Of a stretch of DNA of 64,000 nucleotides, positions 18,528 to 26,811 are shown piece by piece (position 1 is the stretch's first letter; each line of letters begins with the position of its first letter). The DNA is from Pollutibacter soli. Its GTDB lineage: Bacteria > Bacteroidota > Bacteroidia > Chitinophagales > Chitinophagaceae. A model generated the notes under the pieces. The model was not told where the DNA came from. It did not search any database and saw only the letters and a program-made list of their open reading frames with translations. The position numbers were made by a program, and so were the translations under genes. The DNA lies in the NCBI GenBank assembly GCA_029269725.1, contig JARJHS010000001.1:620001-684000 (forward strand). Direction: 5' to 3'.

Positions 18528-19481
18528 TTATTGCTTTGCAGGCTTTTTAGCAGGAGTTACTTTCTTCCCCAGTTTGTCTTCTGATACGGGAGCTCCAACA
18601 GGTGCTTCACCATCTTTTAATTTCTGTGTAAAGACTTTTTCGATATGAACCCATTGTCCATTCTGCCAGCGGAATCCCTCATAATCACCATCAGGTATGT
18701 AGGTGTATAATTTACCTTCTTCATTATTTTCCGGAATGAGGTGGTCGAAAATGATCATATCCATCTCATCATCAAATTGCAATCTTGCATTTGATTGTTT
18801 TTTGTATTCGATCCAGAACCTGGATTGTGTTGGTTTTCTGGCAGTATCCTGCGCGAAACTGAAATATTTTCCTCCAAATACTGGTTTATTTTCTCCGTTG
18901 AACGTGAGTACTTCAATTCTTTTTTTAGTACTTCTGATGGTATGTTCGTCGTAACCCAGAAGCGTGTAATATTTTTTTCCCTGGAATTCTTTGAGCACGA
19001 TGCGATAATAAATTGAACCAACCCACCATTCATGATTAGTAATCGTATCAACTACATTTTCAATCATTGCGGTGCGATCTATCAAAGGATATAATACTAA
19101 CCTGCCATCATTTGTCTTCATCTGAATGGCGCCATGCCTGCGATGAACAGCTTCGTCCTTTGATACCTGCCAGGTAAATATTCTGAATGTACTGTCCGGT
19201 GCATACATCTTAGAGATTGATACTACTGAGTCGAAAGGATAAGAAAAGGAATAGGGGACTTTCAGTGCGCGTACAAGCATCCTTGTGAATGCACTATCTG
19301 CAATAAACCGGTCACCGGCTTCACGTTCCTGAACAATTTTTGTGGCGAGAACTTTTAGTGAATCTTCCCTGTTGCGCATTTCTGTACGAAAAGCAGTGCC
19401 GGTTTGCGCACAGGAAAATGATAGGGTGCCAATCGTAAAAACTGCAGACAATATTATGACATAGAAAGGTTTACGCAGCAT
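18528..19481 (-). CDS. Secreted protein of unknown function
   Basis: 317 residues from the preferred start MLRKPFYVIILSAVF (an ATG 24 bases upstream at 19505 is also open). The signal peptide ends near SFSCAQ. The mature part mixes charged helices (MRNREDSLKVLATKIVQEREAGDR) and strands (FRIFTWQVSKDEAVHRRHGAIQMK, YYTLLGYDEHTIRSTKKRIEVLTF), then a Lys/Pro tail. I recognise no domain. It is the last gene of the minus-strand heptose/glycosyltransferase run, only a few bases after gmhB, so it is probably co-transcribed. Confidence 0.6.
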   Translation of the reverse strand: MLRKPFYVIILSAVFTIGTLSFSCAQTGTAFRTEMRNREDSLKVLATKIVQEREAGDRFIADSAFTRMLVRALKVPYSFSYPFDSVVSISKMYAPDSTFRIFTWQVSKDEAVHRRHGAIQMKTNDGRLVLYPLIDRTAMIENVVDTITNHEWWVGSIYYRIVLKEFQGKKYYTLLGYDEHTIRSTKKRIEVLTFNGENKPVFGGKYFSFAQDTARKPTQSRFWIEYKKQSNARLQFDDEMDMIIFDHLIPENNEEGKLYTYIPDGDYEGFRWQNGQWVHIEKVFTQKLKDGEAPVGAPVSEDKLGKKVTPAKKPAKQ

Positions 19482-19510
19482 ATGCATCATACAACAAAGT
19501 TGCACTAAAA

Positions 19511-20092
19511 TTATTGTGCATCTTTCTTTTTTTGCAAAGCTTTAGCAAGTGAAAACAGATCAGGAAACACTGCATCAATCAGGCTGTTTGGCAGCGCCAA
19601 CATTGGTTTTCCCGAGGGGATGAAAATGGTTAGCATGTGAAGATTCTTGCCGAATTCCATATCACTCATTGCATTACCCACCATAATCGATTTGTTAAAA
19701 TCGACTGCAGGGAAATCGGCGACTGCCTGCAAACCCATGCCCGGATTGGGTTTTCTATTGGGGCTGGTGGATTCCAAATCAATACAATAGTAAATCCTGT
19801 CGATTGAACCACCTTCCATTTGAATTTCTTTCAGCATGCCCTGGTGGATTTCAATCAGATCATTTTCTGTCATTAAACCCTTACTTACTCCACGTTGGTT
19901 TGTAACAATAAAAATTCTTCCAAACATCGCGGTCAATTGACCAATTGCTTTTGGTGCATTGAAGCAAAACCGGAATTCAGAACTGTTGCGTACATAATCA
20001 TCTTCTTTCTCAATATTGATTACGCCGTCACGATCAAGAAAAAGTGACCATTCTTTGTTGATTTTCGGCAGTATAAAATTGTCTTGTCCCAT
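19511..20092 (-). CDS. gmhB: D-glycero-manno-heptose 1,7-bisphosphate phosphatase
   Basis: 193 residues of the HisB-N-like HAD family. The DRDGVIN nucleophile motif is at about residues 20-26. The following IVTNQRGVSKG provides motif II (Thr), and MVGNAMSDMEFGKN is the acidic metal-binding motif. It removes the C7 phosphate of heptose bisphosphate, giving heptose 1-phosphate. In this cluster it would act after HddA and before HddC. The Cys-rich zinc loop of E. coli GmhB is not apparent. Confidence 0.87.
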   Translation of the reverse strand: MGQDNFILPKINKEWSLFLDRDGVINIEKEDDYVRNSSEFRFCFNAPKAIGQLTAMFGRIFIVTNQRGVSKGLMTENDLIEIHQGMLKEIQMEGGSIDRIYYCIDLESTSPNRKPNPGMGLQAVADFPAVDFNKSIMVGNAMSDMEFGKNLHMLTIFIPSGKPMLALPNSLIDAVFPDLFSLAKALQKKKDAQ

Positions 20093-20103
20093 CCGATCAG
20101 AAA

Positions 20104-20805
20104 TTATATAAATTGCCTGAGCTCTTCCTGTGCCCGATAATAATCTTCAGGAATACCGATGTCTATAAAATATTCATCGAACACTTCACCATAAATTTTA
20201 TCCGTATCGATTTGTTTTTCCAGGTAGTCTTTTTCGAAAGAGAAAACTTCAGGGAAGTTGTCTGATGCCAGAAGATCATTCTTCATGATATAAATCCCTC
20301 CGTTGATCAGACCTTCAGCATATCTTTGTTTTTCTTTGAATGCGATTATTTTCCCGTTACTTGTTTCAACAGTTCCATATCGATCAAAATCTTTCATCGG
20401 TTTCAGCGCGATCATGCAATCGCAATGTGCCAATCTGAATTTTGTTTTCAGCCTGTGGAGATCAACATTAAAAAATGTATCACCATTAATCACGATCACC
20501 GATTCTGACTCCGATTTGCCCAAAGCTTTCTTGATTGCGCCTCCTGTACCTAGCGGAAACGTTTCAATTGAATACACCACATCAAGCCCGGAGAAATGGG
20601 AGTCCACAAATCCTTGTATATTTTCATGCAGATGTCCTAATGATAATATGAAACGTTTGGTATTGTATTGGTTTAGGTATTTTATCAGGAAGTAAAGAAA
20701 GGGAAGGCCATTCACTGGCGCCATACATTTTTGTACTCCCGGAACTGTTTTGCTTAGTCTTGTTCCAAGTCCTCCGGCAAGTATTACAACTTCGTCTGTC
20801 CTCAT
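20104..20805 (-). CDS. hddC: D-glycero-alpha-D-manno-heptose 1-phosphate guanylyltransferase
   Basis: 233 residues of the NTP-transferase family. The LAGGLGTRLSKTVPGVQKCM loop binds the nucleotide, VINGDTFFNVDL holds the metal-binding Asp, and GGIYIMKNDLL and FFIDIGIPEDYYRAQ-like segments follow. By context with gmhA, hddA and gmhB it should couple heptose 1-phosphate to GTP to give GDP-heptose. Sequence alone cannot separate GTP from other NTP use. It starts seven bases after the gmhA stop. Confidence 0.82.
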   Translation of the reverse strand: MRTDEVVILAGGLGTRLSKTVPGVQKCMAPVNGLPFLYFLIKYLNQYNTKRFILSLGHLHENIQGFVDSHFSGLDVVYSIETFPLGTGGAIKKALGKSESESVIVINGDTFFNVDLHRLKTKFRLAHCDCMIALKPMKDFDRYGTVETSNGKIIAFKEKQRYAEGLINGGIYIMKNDLLASDNFPEVFSFEKDYLEKQIDTDKIYGEVFDEYFIDIGIPEDYYRAQEELRQFI

Positions 20806-20812
20806 TGGTTAG

Positions 20813-21388
20813 TTATGAAAAATAAAGCTCCTCGCAAAGTTGACAAATGATATGGCCAATCAGGATATGTGATTCCTGGATCCTTGGCGTATCCTTTGAA
20901 GGCATATTAAATAATACATCTGAAACAGAAACCATTTTGCCACCGGTGGCCCCGGTAAAACCAACAGTCATGATATTTTTTGTCCTGGCAACTTCAAATG
21001 CTTTTATGATATTTCCGGAATTTCCGGATGTTGAAAGTCCGAATAGGATATCACCCGGATTACAAACGCCCTCTACCAATCTCGAATAAACCACATCATA
21101 ACTATAGTCATTAGCAACAGCAGTAAGATATGATGTGTTGCAATGCAATGCTTCTGCGGGCAGCGCAATGCGGTTCAGATAAAACCTTCCCGTGAATTCC
21201 GCAGCAAGATGTTGTGCATCGGAAGCACTGCCGCCGTTACCACAAAACCAAAGGCGATTCCCATTTCTTAATGATTTGATCGTTTTTTCAACTACGTATT
21301 CTATATTTTTAAGAATGACATCGTCTGTCAACAGTTGTTGTTTTACTTCAATAGACGATTTAATCAGTGATTTGATTTTATCTGTCAT
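20813..21388 (-). CDS. gmhA: Sedoheptulose 7-phosphate isomerase
   Basis: 191 residues, a SIS-domain enzyme. WFCGNGGSASDAQHLAAEFTGRF near residue 47 is the GmhA sugar-phosphate motif. LFGLSTSGNSGNIIKAFE is the second phosphate loop, and the C-terminal ESHILIGHIICQLCE holds the catalytic His region. It converts sedoheptulose 7-phosphate to D-glycero-D-manno-heptose 7-phosphate, the first committed heptose step. It lies between hddA and hddC in the same orientation. Confidence 0.93.
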   Translation of the reverse strand: MTDKIKSLIKSSIEVKQQLLTDDVILKNIEYVVEKTIKSLRNGNRLWFCGNGGSASDAQHLAAEFTGRFYLNRIALPAEALHCNTSYLTAVANDYSYDVVYSRLVEGVCNPGDILFGLSTSGNSGNIIKAFEVARTKNIMTVGFTGATGGKMVSVSDVLFNMPSKDTPRIQESHILIGHIICQLCEELYFS

Positions 21389-21417
21389 ACATTAGAAATT
21401 AACAAGACACCGAAGAA

Positions 21418-22440
21418 TCACACCGACCATGTTGCCAGGCCGCTTTTACTAAACGTATAAGGTTTTATTTCGCCACCAAAAGTACGAAGTGCATCCATTA
21501 CAGTATAGCGTTTGGTGCCGGGGCAATAAAATATCATGAAGCCGCCACCGCCTGCTCCCGATATTTTTCCACCGGTAGCGCCAGCATTTATTGCAGCGCT
21601 GTATATATTTTCAATGCGGGAGTTGGAAATATTTTTAGCCATCATGCGTTTCTGTCTGAATCCGAAATCAAGAATTTCGCCGATCTGCTCCAGCTTTCCG
21701 GTTAGTAAGGCTTCCTTCATTCTGCGGCTCTGTTCTTTGAGCATATGCATTGCATCTACGGACTGACTGTCCTTCTTTTCCACATTCAGTTGCTGCTCTT
21801 TTATAATCATTGCAGATTCGCGGCTGCTATCGGTATAGTAAAGAAGGAGATTGTTTTCCAGTTCCTGCAGGTACTGACTCTTTATCCGAAGGGGATTTAC
21901 AATCACCTTGTCATCGGCATAAAACTCCATAAAGTTTACTCCGCCAAAAGTTGCAGCATATTGGTCCTGCCTTCCACCTGCAAGTTGCAGGTCTCTTCGT
22001 TCAATATCATATGCATAATGGGCGATATCATATTCACCCAGGGGAAGTTTCAGCATTTCCACAAATGCACCGATAATTGCAACCACAAGCGTTGAAGAAG
22101 TGCCAAGACCTGAACCAGCGGGGGCATCAACATGCGTAGTGAGTCTGAAACCCGTTTGCGATATGCCATAATCTTTCTGAATCCTGTTGTAAACACCTTT
22201 GAGCAAATCAAGTTTGCCGGTCAATGGTAATGAATCCTTTTTGGGATAAGTTTCGCTTTCATTTCTATCAGCGGCTTCGAAAATAACTACCGGTTCATTA
22301 AGCGTTTCAATATGTGCGGTTGCAAAAAGAGAAATGGATGCGTTGAGAATTGCGCCTCCGTATAAATCACAGTAAGGACTCACATCAGTTCCGCCGCCTG
22401 CAAGTCCGATCCTTAAGGGAGCTTTACTTCTGAATACCAT
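21418..22440 (-). CDS. hddA: D-glycero-alpha-D-manno-heptose 7-phosphate kinase
   Basis: 340 residues of the GHMP kinase superfamily. The start RSKAPLRIGLAGGGTDVSPY is the substrate-binding segment. DAPAGSGLGTSSTLVVAIIGA is the ATP phosphate loop, and GATGGKISGAGGGGFMIFYC is the C-terminal GHMP motif. It phosphorylates C1 of heptose 7-phosphate in the alpha configuration. A GHMP-type kinase, rather than a ribokinase-type HldE, points to the GDP-heptose branch. Its start overlaps the 3' end of the upstream glycosyltransferase gene by 17 bases. Confidence 0.9.
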   Translation of the reverse strand: MVFRSKAPLRIGLAGGGTDVSPYCDLYGGAILNASISLFATAHIETLNEPVVIFEAADRNESETYPKKDSLPLTGKLDLLKGVYNRIQKDYGISQTGFRLTTHVDAPAGSGLGTSSTLVVAIIGAFVEMLKLPLGEYDIAHYAYDIERRDLQLAGGRQDQYAATFGGVNFMEFYADDKVIVNPLRIKSQYLQELENNLLLYYTDSSRESAMIIKEQQLNVEKKDSQSVDAMHMLKEQSRRMKEALLTGKLEQIGEILDFGFRQKRMMAKNISNSRIENIYSAAINAGATGGKISGAGGGGFMIFYCPGTKRYTVMDALRTFGGEIKPYTFSKSGLATWSV

Positions 22441-23572
22441 AGGCCAGATCTTCGATTGCCTTTACCATTTGGCTCCAGGCATATTTTTTCTTTTCCTCGC
22501 GAAGATGAGGTAAAAAAAAGTCTTCGCCTAATTCATAGAATCGAAGTATCTGCTTCGCAATTGACTCTGCATCGGGCTCTGCAACAAGTCCTACTTTTTC
22601 ATGTGGTACCATATCCGGTAATGCGCCGGTATTAGTGACGACCATCGGCTTCTCAAAATGATAGGCGAGGGGAGTAACACCGCTTTGCGTTGCATTTTTA
22701 TATGGTTGCACCACCAGGTCTGCTGCGCAGAGATAAAAACGAACCTGGCTATCCGGTATAAAGTCAGTTCGTAATATCACCTCGTCAGATATTCCTAATT
22801 CTTTTATCAGATCCAGGTAGATTTTTCGATCGTCATAAAACTCGCCGGCTATGAGGAGTTTGATTCCTGCGTTGATTATACCTGGCTCAGCCATTGCTTT
22901 CAGCAGAAGATCAAGACCTTTATATGCACGGATAAAACCAAAAAACAAAATTATTCGCGAACCATCATTGGGTAAATCCAGGGCTTTTCTCGCTATTGAT
23001 TTTGAAACTGCTTCACCGAAATTATCATACAGCGGGTGCGGCACGAATTCAGCCGGTTGTGACCTTGTTACTTTCAGAAGATCATTCATTACTTTCTTGC
23101 TCATTGTAATAAATGCATCGACCGGTTTAACGAAATACCTGGTGAAAATTTTATCACCCGGCCTTTTTTCATGCGGGTTGATATTGTCGGCAATACAAAT
23201 AATCCGTGTAAACCTGTTGCCTCTTACCTGTCGAAGAATAGTGCCCAGGCATGGGCCCATAAATGGCAACCAATAACGAACCACTATAATATCCGGTTTA
23301 AACGCCTTTAACTCATTCCCTGTCATAATCCAGTTAACCGGGTTAATGGAATTGATCACTACCTTTATAGTCAGATCAGGTGGAGGTGGCTCACTGGAAT
23401 ATTGAGACGTCCCTGGAAATAAAAAACCCGGATACTGTAACGAAAAGGTATATATCGTTGATTCGTAGCCGTGAGCAGTAAACTCGCGTGCCAGACGTTC
23501 GTCATAGCTGGCCAATCCCCCACGAAGGGGATAGGCGGGCCCTATAATCACAATTTTTTTTTGTTGCTGCAT
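22424..23572 (-). CDS. GT4-type glycosyltransferase
   Basis: 382 residues, GT-B fold. The N-terminal IIGPAYPLRGGLASYDERLARE has the glycine-rich acceptor loop. The donor domain starts near residue 208 (RIILFFGFIRAYKGLDLLLKAM), with LLIAGEFYDD, LCAADLVVQPYKNATQSGVTPLAYHFEKPMVV and the E-x7-E-like stretch near 308-330. Translationally coupled to hddA, it is a good candidate to transfer heptose from the GDP-heptose made by this cluster, though the donor is inferred. Confidence 0.85.
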   Translation of the reverse strand: MQQQKKIVIIGPAYPLRGGLASYDERLAREFTAHGYESTIYTFSLQYPGFLFPGTSQYSSEPPPPDLTIKVVINSINPVNWIMTGNELKAFKPDIIVVRYWLPFMGPCLGTILRQVRGNRFTRIICIADNINPHEKRPGDKIFTRYFVKPVDAFITMSKKVMNDLLKVTRSQPAEFVPHPLYDNFGEAVSKSIARKALDLPNDGSRIILFFGFIRAYKGLDLLLKAMAEPGIINAGIKLLIAGEFYDDRKIYLDLIKELGISDEVILRTDFIPDSQVRFYLCAADLVVQPYKNATQSGVTPLAYHFEKPMVVTNTGALPDMVPHEKVGLVAEPDAESIAKQILRFYELGEDFFLPHLREEKKKYAWSQMVKAIEDLAYGIQK

Positions 23573-23634
23573 GAAAAGGCTGATCAGGTGCCAGAACGAA
23601 ATTGCCAGACAAATATATTGTGGCGGAATATTAA

Positions 23635-24582
23635 TTATTTGGTAAAACCGCGGCGCTGTTCTACCAGGTAACTGTTACGATCAGCCGAATTCCTTGAAAT
23701 CATTTCACCCAAAAATCCGGCAAGAAACAATTGAGTGCCTAAAATCATGCCTGCCATAGTCAGATAAAATGCCGGCTTATTGGTCAAAGCATATTGAGGG
23801 TACAGGATTTTTGAAATGACCAGGTACAGAATGAAGATAAAACTTATCAGAAAAGCAATGGTGCCCCACAATCCGAAAAACTGCATGGGTCTTTTTCCGA
23901 ATCGCCCCATAAACATAATTGAGGTCAGATCAAGAAAACCGTTTATGAAACGTTCCCAGCCGAATTTAGTTACACCATATTTTCTGGGTCGGTGCTCAAC
24001 TACCTTTTCACCGATTTTTCTGAAACCAGCCCATTTGGCAAGCACTGGGATATAACGATGCATCTCCCCATATACTTCAATACTCTTCACTACCTTTTTA
24101 CGATAGGACTTGAGGCCGCAGTTGAAATCATGGAGTACAATTCCTGACATCCGCCGTGTAATTGAATTGTAGAATTTCGACGGGAGATTTTTTGTAATTA
24201 CATTATCGTATCGTTTTTTCTTCCATCCGCTTACGAGGTCAAAACCATCTTCAACGATCATTTTATAGAGAGAAGGAATTTCGTCCGGACTATCCTGCAG
24301 GTCTGCGTCCATCGTAATAACCACATTTCCTTGCGCCGCTTTAAAAGCTTCATTCAAAGCTGCACTTTTTCCGTAGTTGCGCTGGAACTTTATCCCTTTG
24401 ATATTTTCATTAGCTGAAGTAAGTGATTCAATAACCTGCCATGAGAGGTCTGTACTTCCGTCATCAACCATAATAATTTCATAGGTAAATCCATTCTCCC
24501 TCATCACGCGAACTATCCATTCGCATAACTCGGGCAGTGATTCTTCTTCATTCTTCAAAGGGATAACTACGCTGATTTCCAT
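23635..24582 (-). CDS. GT2 membrane glycosyltransferase (DPM1/GtrB-like)
   Basis: 315 residues. The GT2 catalytic domain runs to about residue 225: VVIPLKNEEESLPELC, MVDDGSTD, ITMDADLQDSPDEIP (metal-binding DxD) and VSGWKKKR. Two C-terminal membrane helices follow (FFGLWGTIAFLISFIFILYLV, FYLTMAGMILGTQLFLAGFL). Such enzymes load a sugar on a polyprenyl phosphate carrier at the inner membrane. It precedes the GT4 gene by about 60 bases in the same direction. Confidence 0.9.
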   Translation of the reverse strand: MEISVVIPLKNEEESLPELCEWIVRVMRENGFTYEIIMVDDGSTDLSWQVIESLTSANENIKGIKFQRNYGKSAALNEAFKAAQGNVVITMDADLQDSPDEIPSLYKMIVEDGFDLVSGWKKKRYDNVITKNLPSKFYNSITRRMSGIVLHDFNCGLKSYRKKVVKSIEVYGEMHRYIPVLAKWAGFRKIGEKVVEHRPRKYGVTKFGWERFINGFLDLTSIMFMGRFGKRPMQFFGLWGTIAFLISFIFILYLVISKILYPQYALTNKPAFYLTMAGMILGTQLFLAGFLGEMISRNSADRNSYLVEQRRGFTK

Positions 24583-24591
24583 TCAAACGGT

Positions 24592-25107
24592 TTAGAGAGG
24601 ATTCTGGAAAGGAGTCTGGGGATTTTTTTTCGCCAGCCCCGCTCCGATCAATGAAGCGATTGCTCCTATAATCAAACAGAAAAATACAGTACCACCGATC
24701 AAACCCACCCAGAAAAATCTTTGCATCATCGCCATTGCCTGGTCAATCTGCTCTTCCGATAGCTGACCCTGTTTGATCATATTCTCGCGGCTCATTTCGG
24801 TGATTTTATCTTTGTACTCCGGGAAAGCAACGAAAAAAATTACCTGGAACGCCAACAGAATGAGCGTAGCAATGGCAGTAGATTTAAATCCGTATGAAAA
24901 CAAATTACCAAAGGTCAGCGTATTATCCATTGCTTTCGCATACTGGAGAACAAAATAGATGACTCCTGCCAGCAGAATAACATAGCTGACAAAACCAGCG
25001 GCCTGATTTGTTGATAGGTCCATTAACATTAGCACGAGTGAATAAACAATCATCACAGCAGCGATGATAATCCCGGCAATAAAATGTGTGACAGGTTTTT
25101 TTTCCAT
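24592..25107 (-). CDS. DUF4199 membrane protein
   Basis: 171 residues with four predicted membrane helices, at about 10-30, 38-57, 76-97 and 132-155. The loop between helices 3 and 4 carries the charged ENMIKQGQLSEEQIDQAMAMMQ typical of DUF4199 proteins of Bacteroidota. Function is unknown. It lies between the dihydroorotase-like gene (18-base gap) and the GT2 gene (9-base gap), an order often kept in this lineage. Confidence 0.88.
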   Translation of the reverse strand: MEKKPVTHFIAGIIIAAVMIVYSLVLMLMDLSTNQAAGFVSYVILLAGVIYFVLQYAKAMDNTLTFGNLFSYGFKSTAIATLILLAFQVIFFVAFPEYKDKITEMSRENMIKQGQLSEEQIDQAMAMMQRFFWVGLIGGTVFFCLIIGAIASLIGAGLAKKNPQTPFQNPL

Positions 25108-25125
25108 GACGTAGAGTTTGTTCGT

Positions 25126-26385
25126 TTAGAATTGAAGCAAGATCTTGTTTTTATGAATGATCCCCAAAACCTTTCCGGTCAATGTTTTCCCAAGAAAAGG
25201 TGTGTTGATGGATTTGGAAACTAAGTCTTTTTGTTCAATACTGTACCGGGTTTCGGGCTGGAAAAGTGTAATGTCGGCGATTTCTCCCTCAACAATGGAT
25301 GCTGCTGGAAGTCTGAATATTTTTCGTGGGTTAAGACTTATATTACGAATGATAGTCTCAGTAGGAATTTCCAATGCGCCGGCAGCTCCAAACAATGTTT
25401 GAAGACCTGTCATGCCCGGTTTTGCATATTCAAACTCACAAACTTTCTGGTCCCAGGCCAGGGGATGGTGGTGAGAGCTGATGCAGTCAACTGTGCCATC
25501 CAGTACGGCATTTTTCAATGCTTCCGCATCTTCTTTACCGCGGATGGGTAATTCTGTTTTGAGATTGGTATCATATCCCTGCAAATCGGTATCGGTGAAA
25601 TACATGTGCTGCGGTGTTACGGAGCAGGTAATATCTATACCTGAAGCTTTTGCCCGGCGAATATATTCCAGCGATTTAGCTGTTGTAACTCCGGTGAAGT
25701 GCAGACGAGAACCTGTATAGCGCGCCAGTTTAATATCTCTTGCTACCATCAGTTCTTCAGCCATTGCTGGTTTCCCAGGAAGACCCAGTCTTGTTGATAT
25801 AACACCCTCGTTCATCAGTCCTTGTGGAGCTATCGATTTATCATCAGGAATCTGAAGAATGATCCCATCAAAAGTTTTAATGTACTGAAGTGCTTTGATC
25901 ATCAGGCCTGCCGACTGAATCGGGTTCCAGCCATCAGAGAAGGCAATTGCCCCACCAGCGTACATGTCATACATTTCAGCGAGTTCCTTGCCCTGGGCGT
26001 CGCGCGTGATTGCACCCAATGGATGGAGGCTGACCGGTACGGATACCTGCTTTTCAGCGATATAGGTCACCATGCTTTTGTCGTGAACTACCGGCCTGGT
26101 GTTGGGAACAACAAATATGTGCGTAAACCCACCCTTAGCCGCCGCTCTTGCACCGGTTTCAAGGGTCTCCCGGTACTCATAACCCGGATCGCAGCAATGG
26201 GTGAAAATATCAACCCACCCGGGAGATAAATGGAGAAATTCCTGTTCAATTAGCTGGTCTGCGGGATCAGTTATCTCATCCGCGATTTTGCGGATAATAC
26301 CGTCCTGAATAAAAATATCCTTTGCAGAGCGATGAAAAGGAGAGTCTGGATCTACAATTATTGCTTTCCGGATGAGAATCGACAT
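25126..26385 (-). CDS. pyrC: Dihydroorotase-like amidohydrolase, probably catalytically inactive
   Basis: 419 residues aligning along its length with class I dihydroorotase (YRETLETGARAAAKGGFT, PNTRPVV, MNEGVISTRLGLPGKPAMAEELMVARDI, LPIRGKEDAEALKNAVLDGTVD). The metal-binding residues are mostly lost. HxH is F61-T62-H63, the HxED-type His is Q178, the HxSH-type His is G232, and the DHAPH Asp is H305; D151 remains. It may therefore be a PyrC'-like structural partner of aspartate transcarbamoylase rather than an enzyme. It heads the long minus-strand run. An active dihydroorotase is expected elsewhere in the genome. Confidence 0.82.
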   Translation of the reverse strand: MSILIRKAIIVDPDSPFHRSAKDIFIQDGIIRKIADEITDPADQLIEQEFLHLSPGWVDIFTHCCDPGYEYRETLETGARAAAKGGFTHIFVVPNTRPVVHDKSMVTYIAEKQVSVPVSLHPLGAITRDAQGKELAEMYDMYAGGAIAFSDGWNPIQSAGLMIKALQYIKTFDGIILQIPDDKSIAPQGLMNEGVISTRLGLPGKPAMAEELMVARDIKLARYTGSRLHFTGVTTAKSLEYIRRAKASGIDITCSVTPQHMYFTDTDLQGYDTNLKTELPIRGKEDAEALKNAVLDGTVDCISSHHHPLAWDQKVCEFEYAKPGMTGLQTLFGAAGALEIPTETIIRNISLNPRKIFRLPAASIVEGEIADITLFQPETRYSIEQKDLVSKSINTPFLGKTLTGKVLGIIHKNKILLQF

Positions 26386-26533
26386 GGAAAATAAATTGCG
26401 CGAAGATAATCCTTGTTGCCTAAATGACTGTTGAAAAAATGGATTGAGTCCTTCGCCTGAGCTGGATTAATCCGTCAATCGGGTGAATTTTCTGGAGAAA
26501 ATTGTAACTTCGCCATCCCTCAGAATTTTAGTT

Positions 26534-26607
26534 CGGGAAGTGGCGCAGCCCGGTAGCGCACTTGTATGGGGTGCAAGGGGTCGCAAGTTCGAATCTTGTC
26601 TTCCCGA
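26534..26607 (+). tRNA. tRNA-Pro (anticodon GGG)
   Basis: The 74-base cloverleaf has acceptor CGGGAAG / CTTCCCG, D stem GCGC / GCGC, anticodon stem CTTGT / GCAAG around loop ATGGGGT (anticodon GGG) and T stem GCAAG / CTTGT with TTCGAAT. The discriminator is A. CCA is not encoded (CAA follows). It reads CCC and CCU proline codons. Confidence 0.96.
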
Positions 26608-26612
26608 CAAAG

Positions 26613-26650
26613 CCCGCCAGAGCGAAAGCGATGGCGGGTTTTCTTTTTTC
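26613..26650 (+). terminator. Terminator of the tRNA-Pro transcript
   Basis: Stem CCCGCCA / TGGCGGG with a 12-base loop followed by TTTTCTTTTTT, six bases after the mature tRNA end. Confidence 0.85.
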
Positions 26651-26811
26651 GATTTTGACAAGTTTTACCGCAAAAGCATCGTGCAGACAGGACGAGTCCC
26701 GTTTAAAAGGTCGCTCACAGTCATCCCTTAGCGATTTTCTGAATGATTTTAGTAGAACAAACAGATCTGACTTTCAAAATCAGTTGTCGTTTTAAGCCGC
26801 ATCCTGAATCC

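Noticed and set aside
26467-26795. Several open frames across the tRNA-Pro gene on both strands
   Set aside because: They read through the tRNA and its terminator and are explained by those RNA signals.
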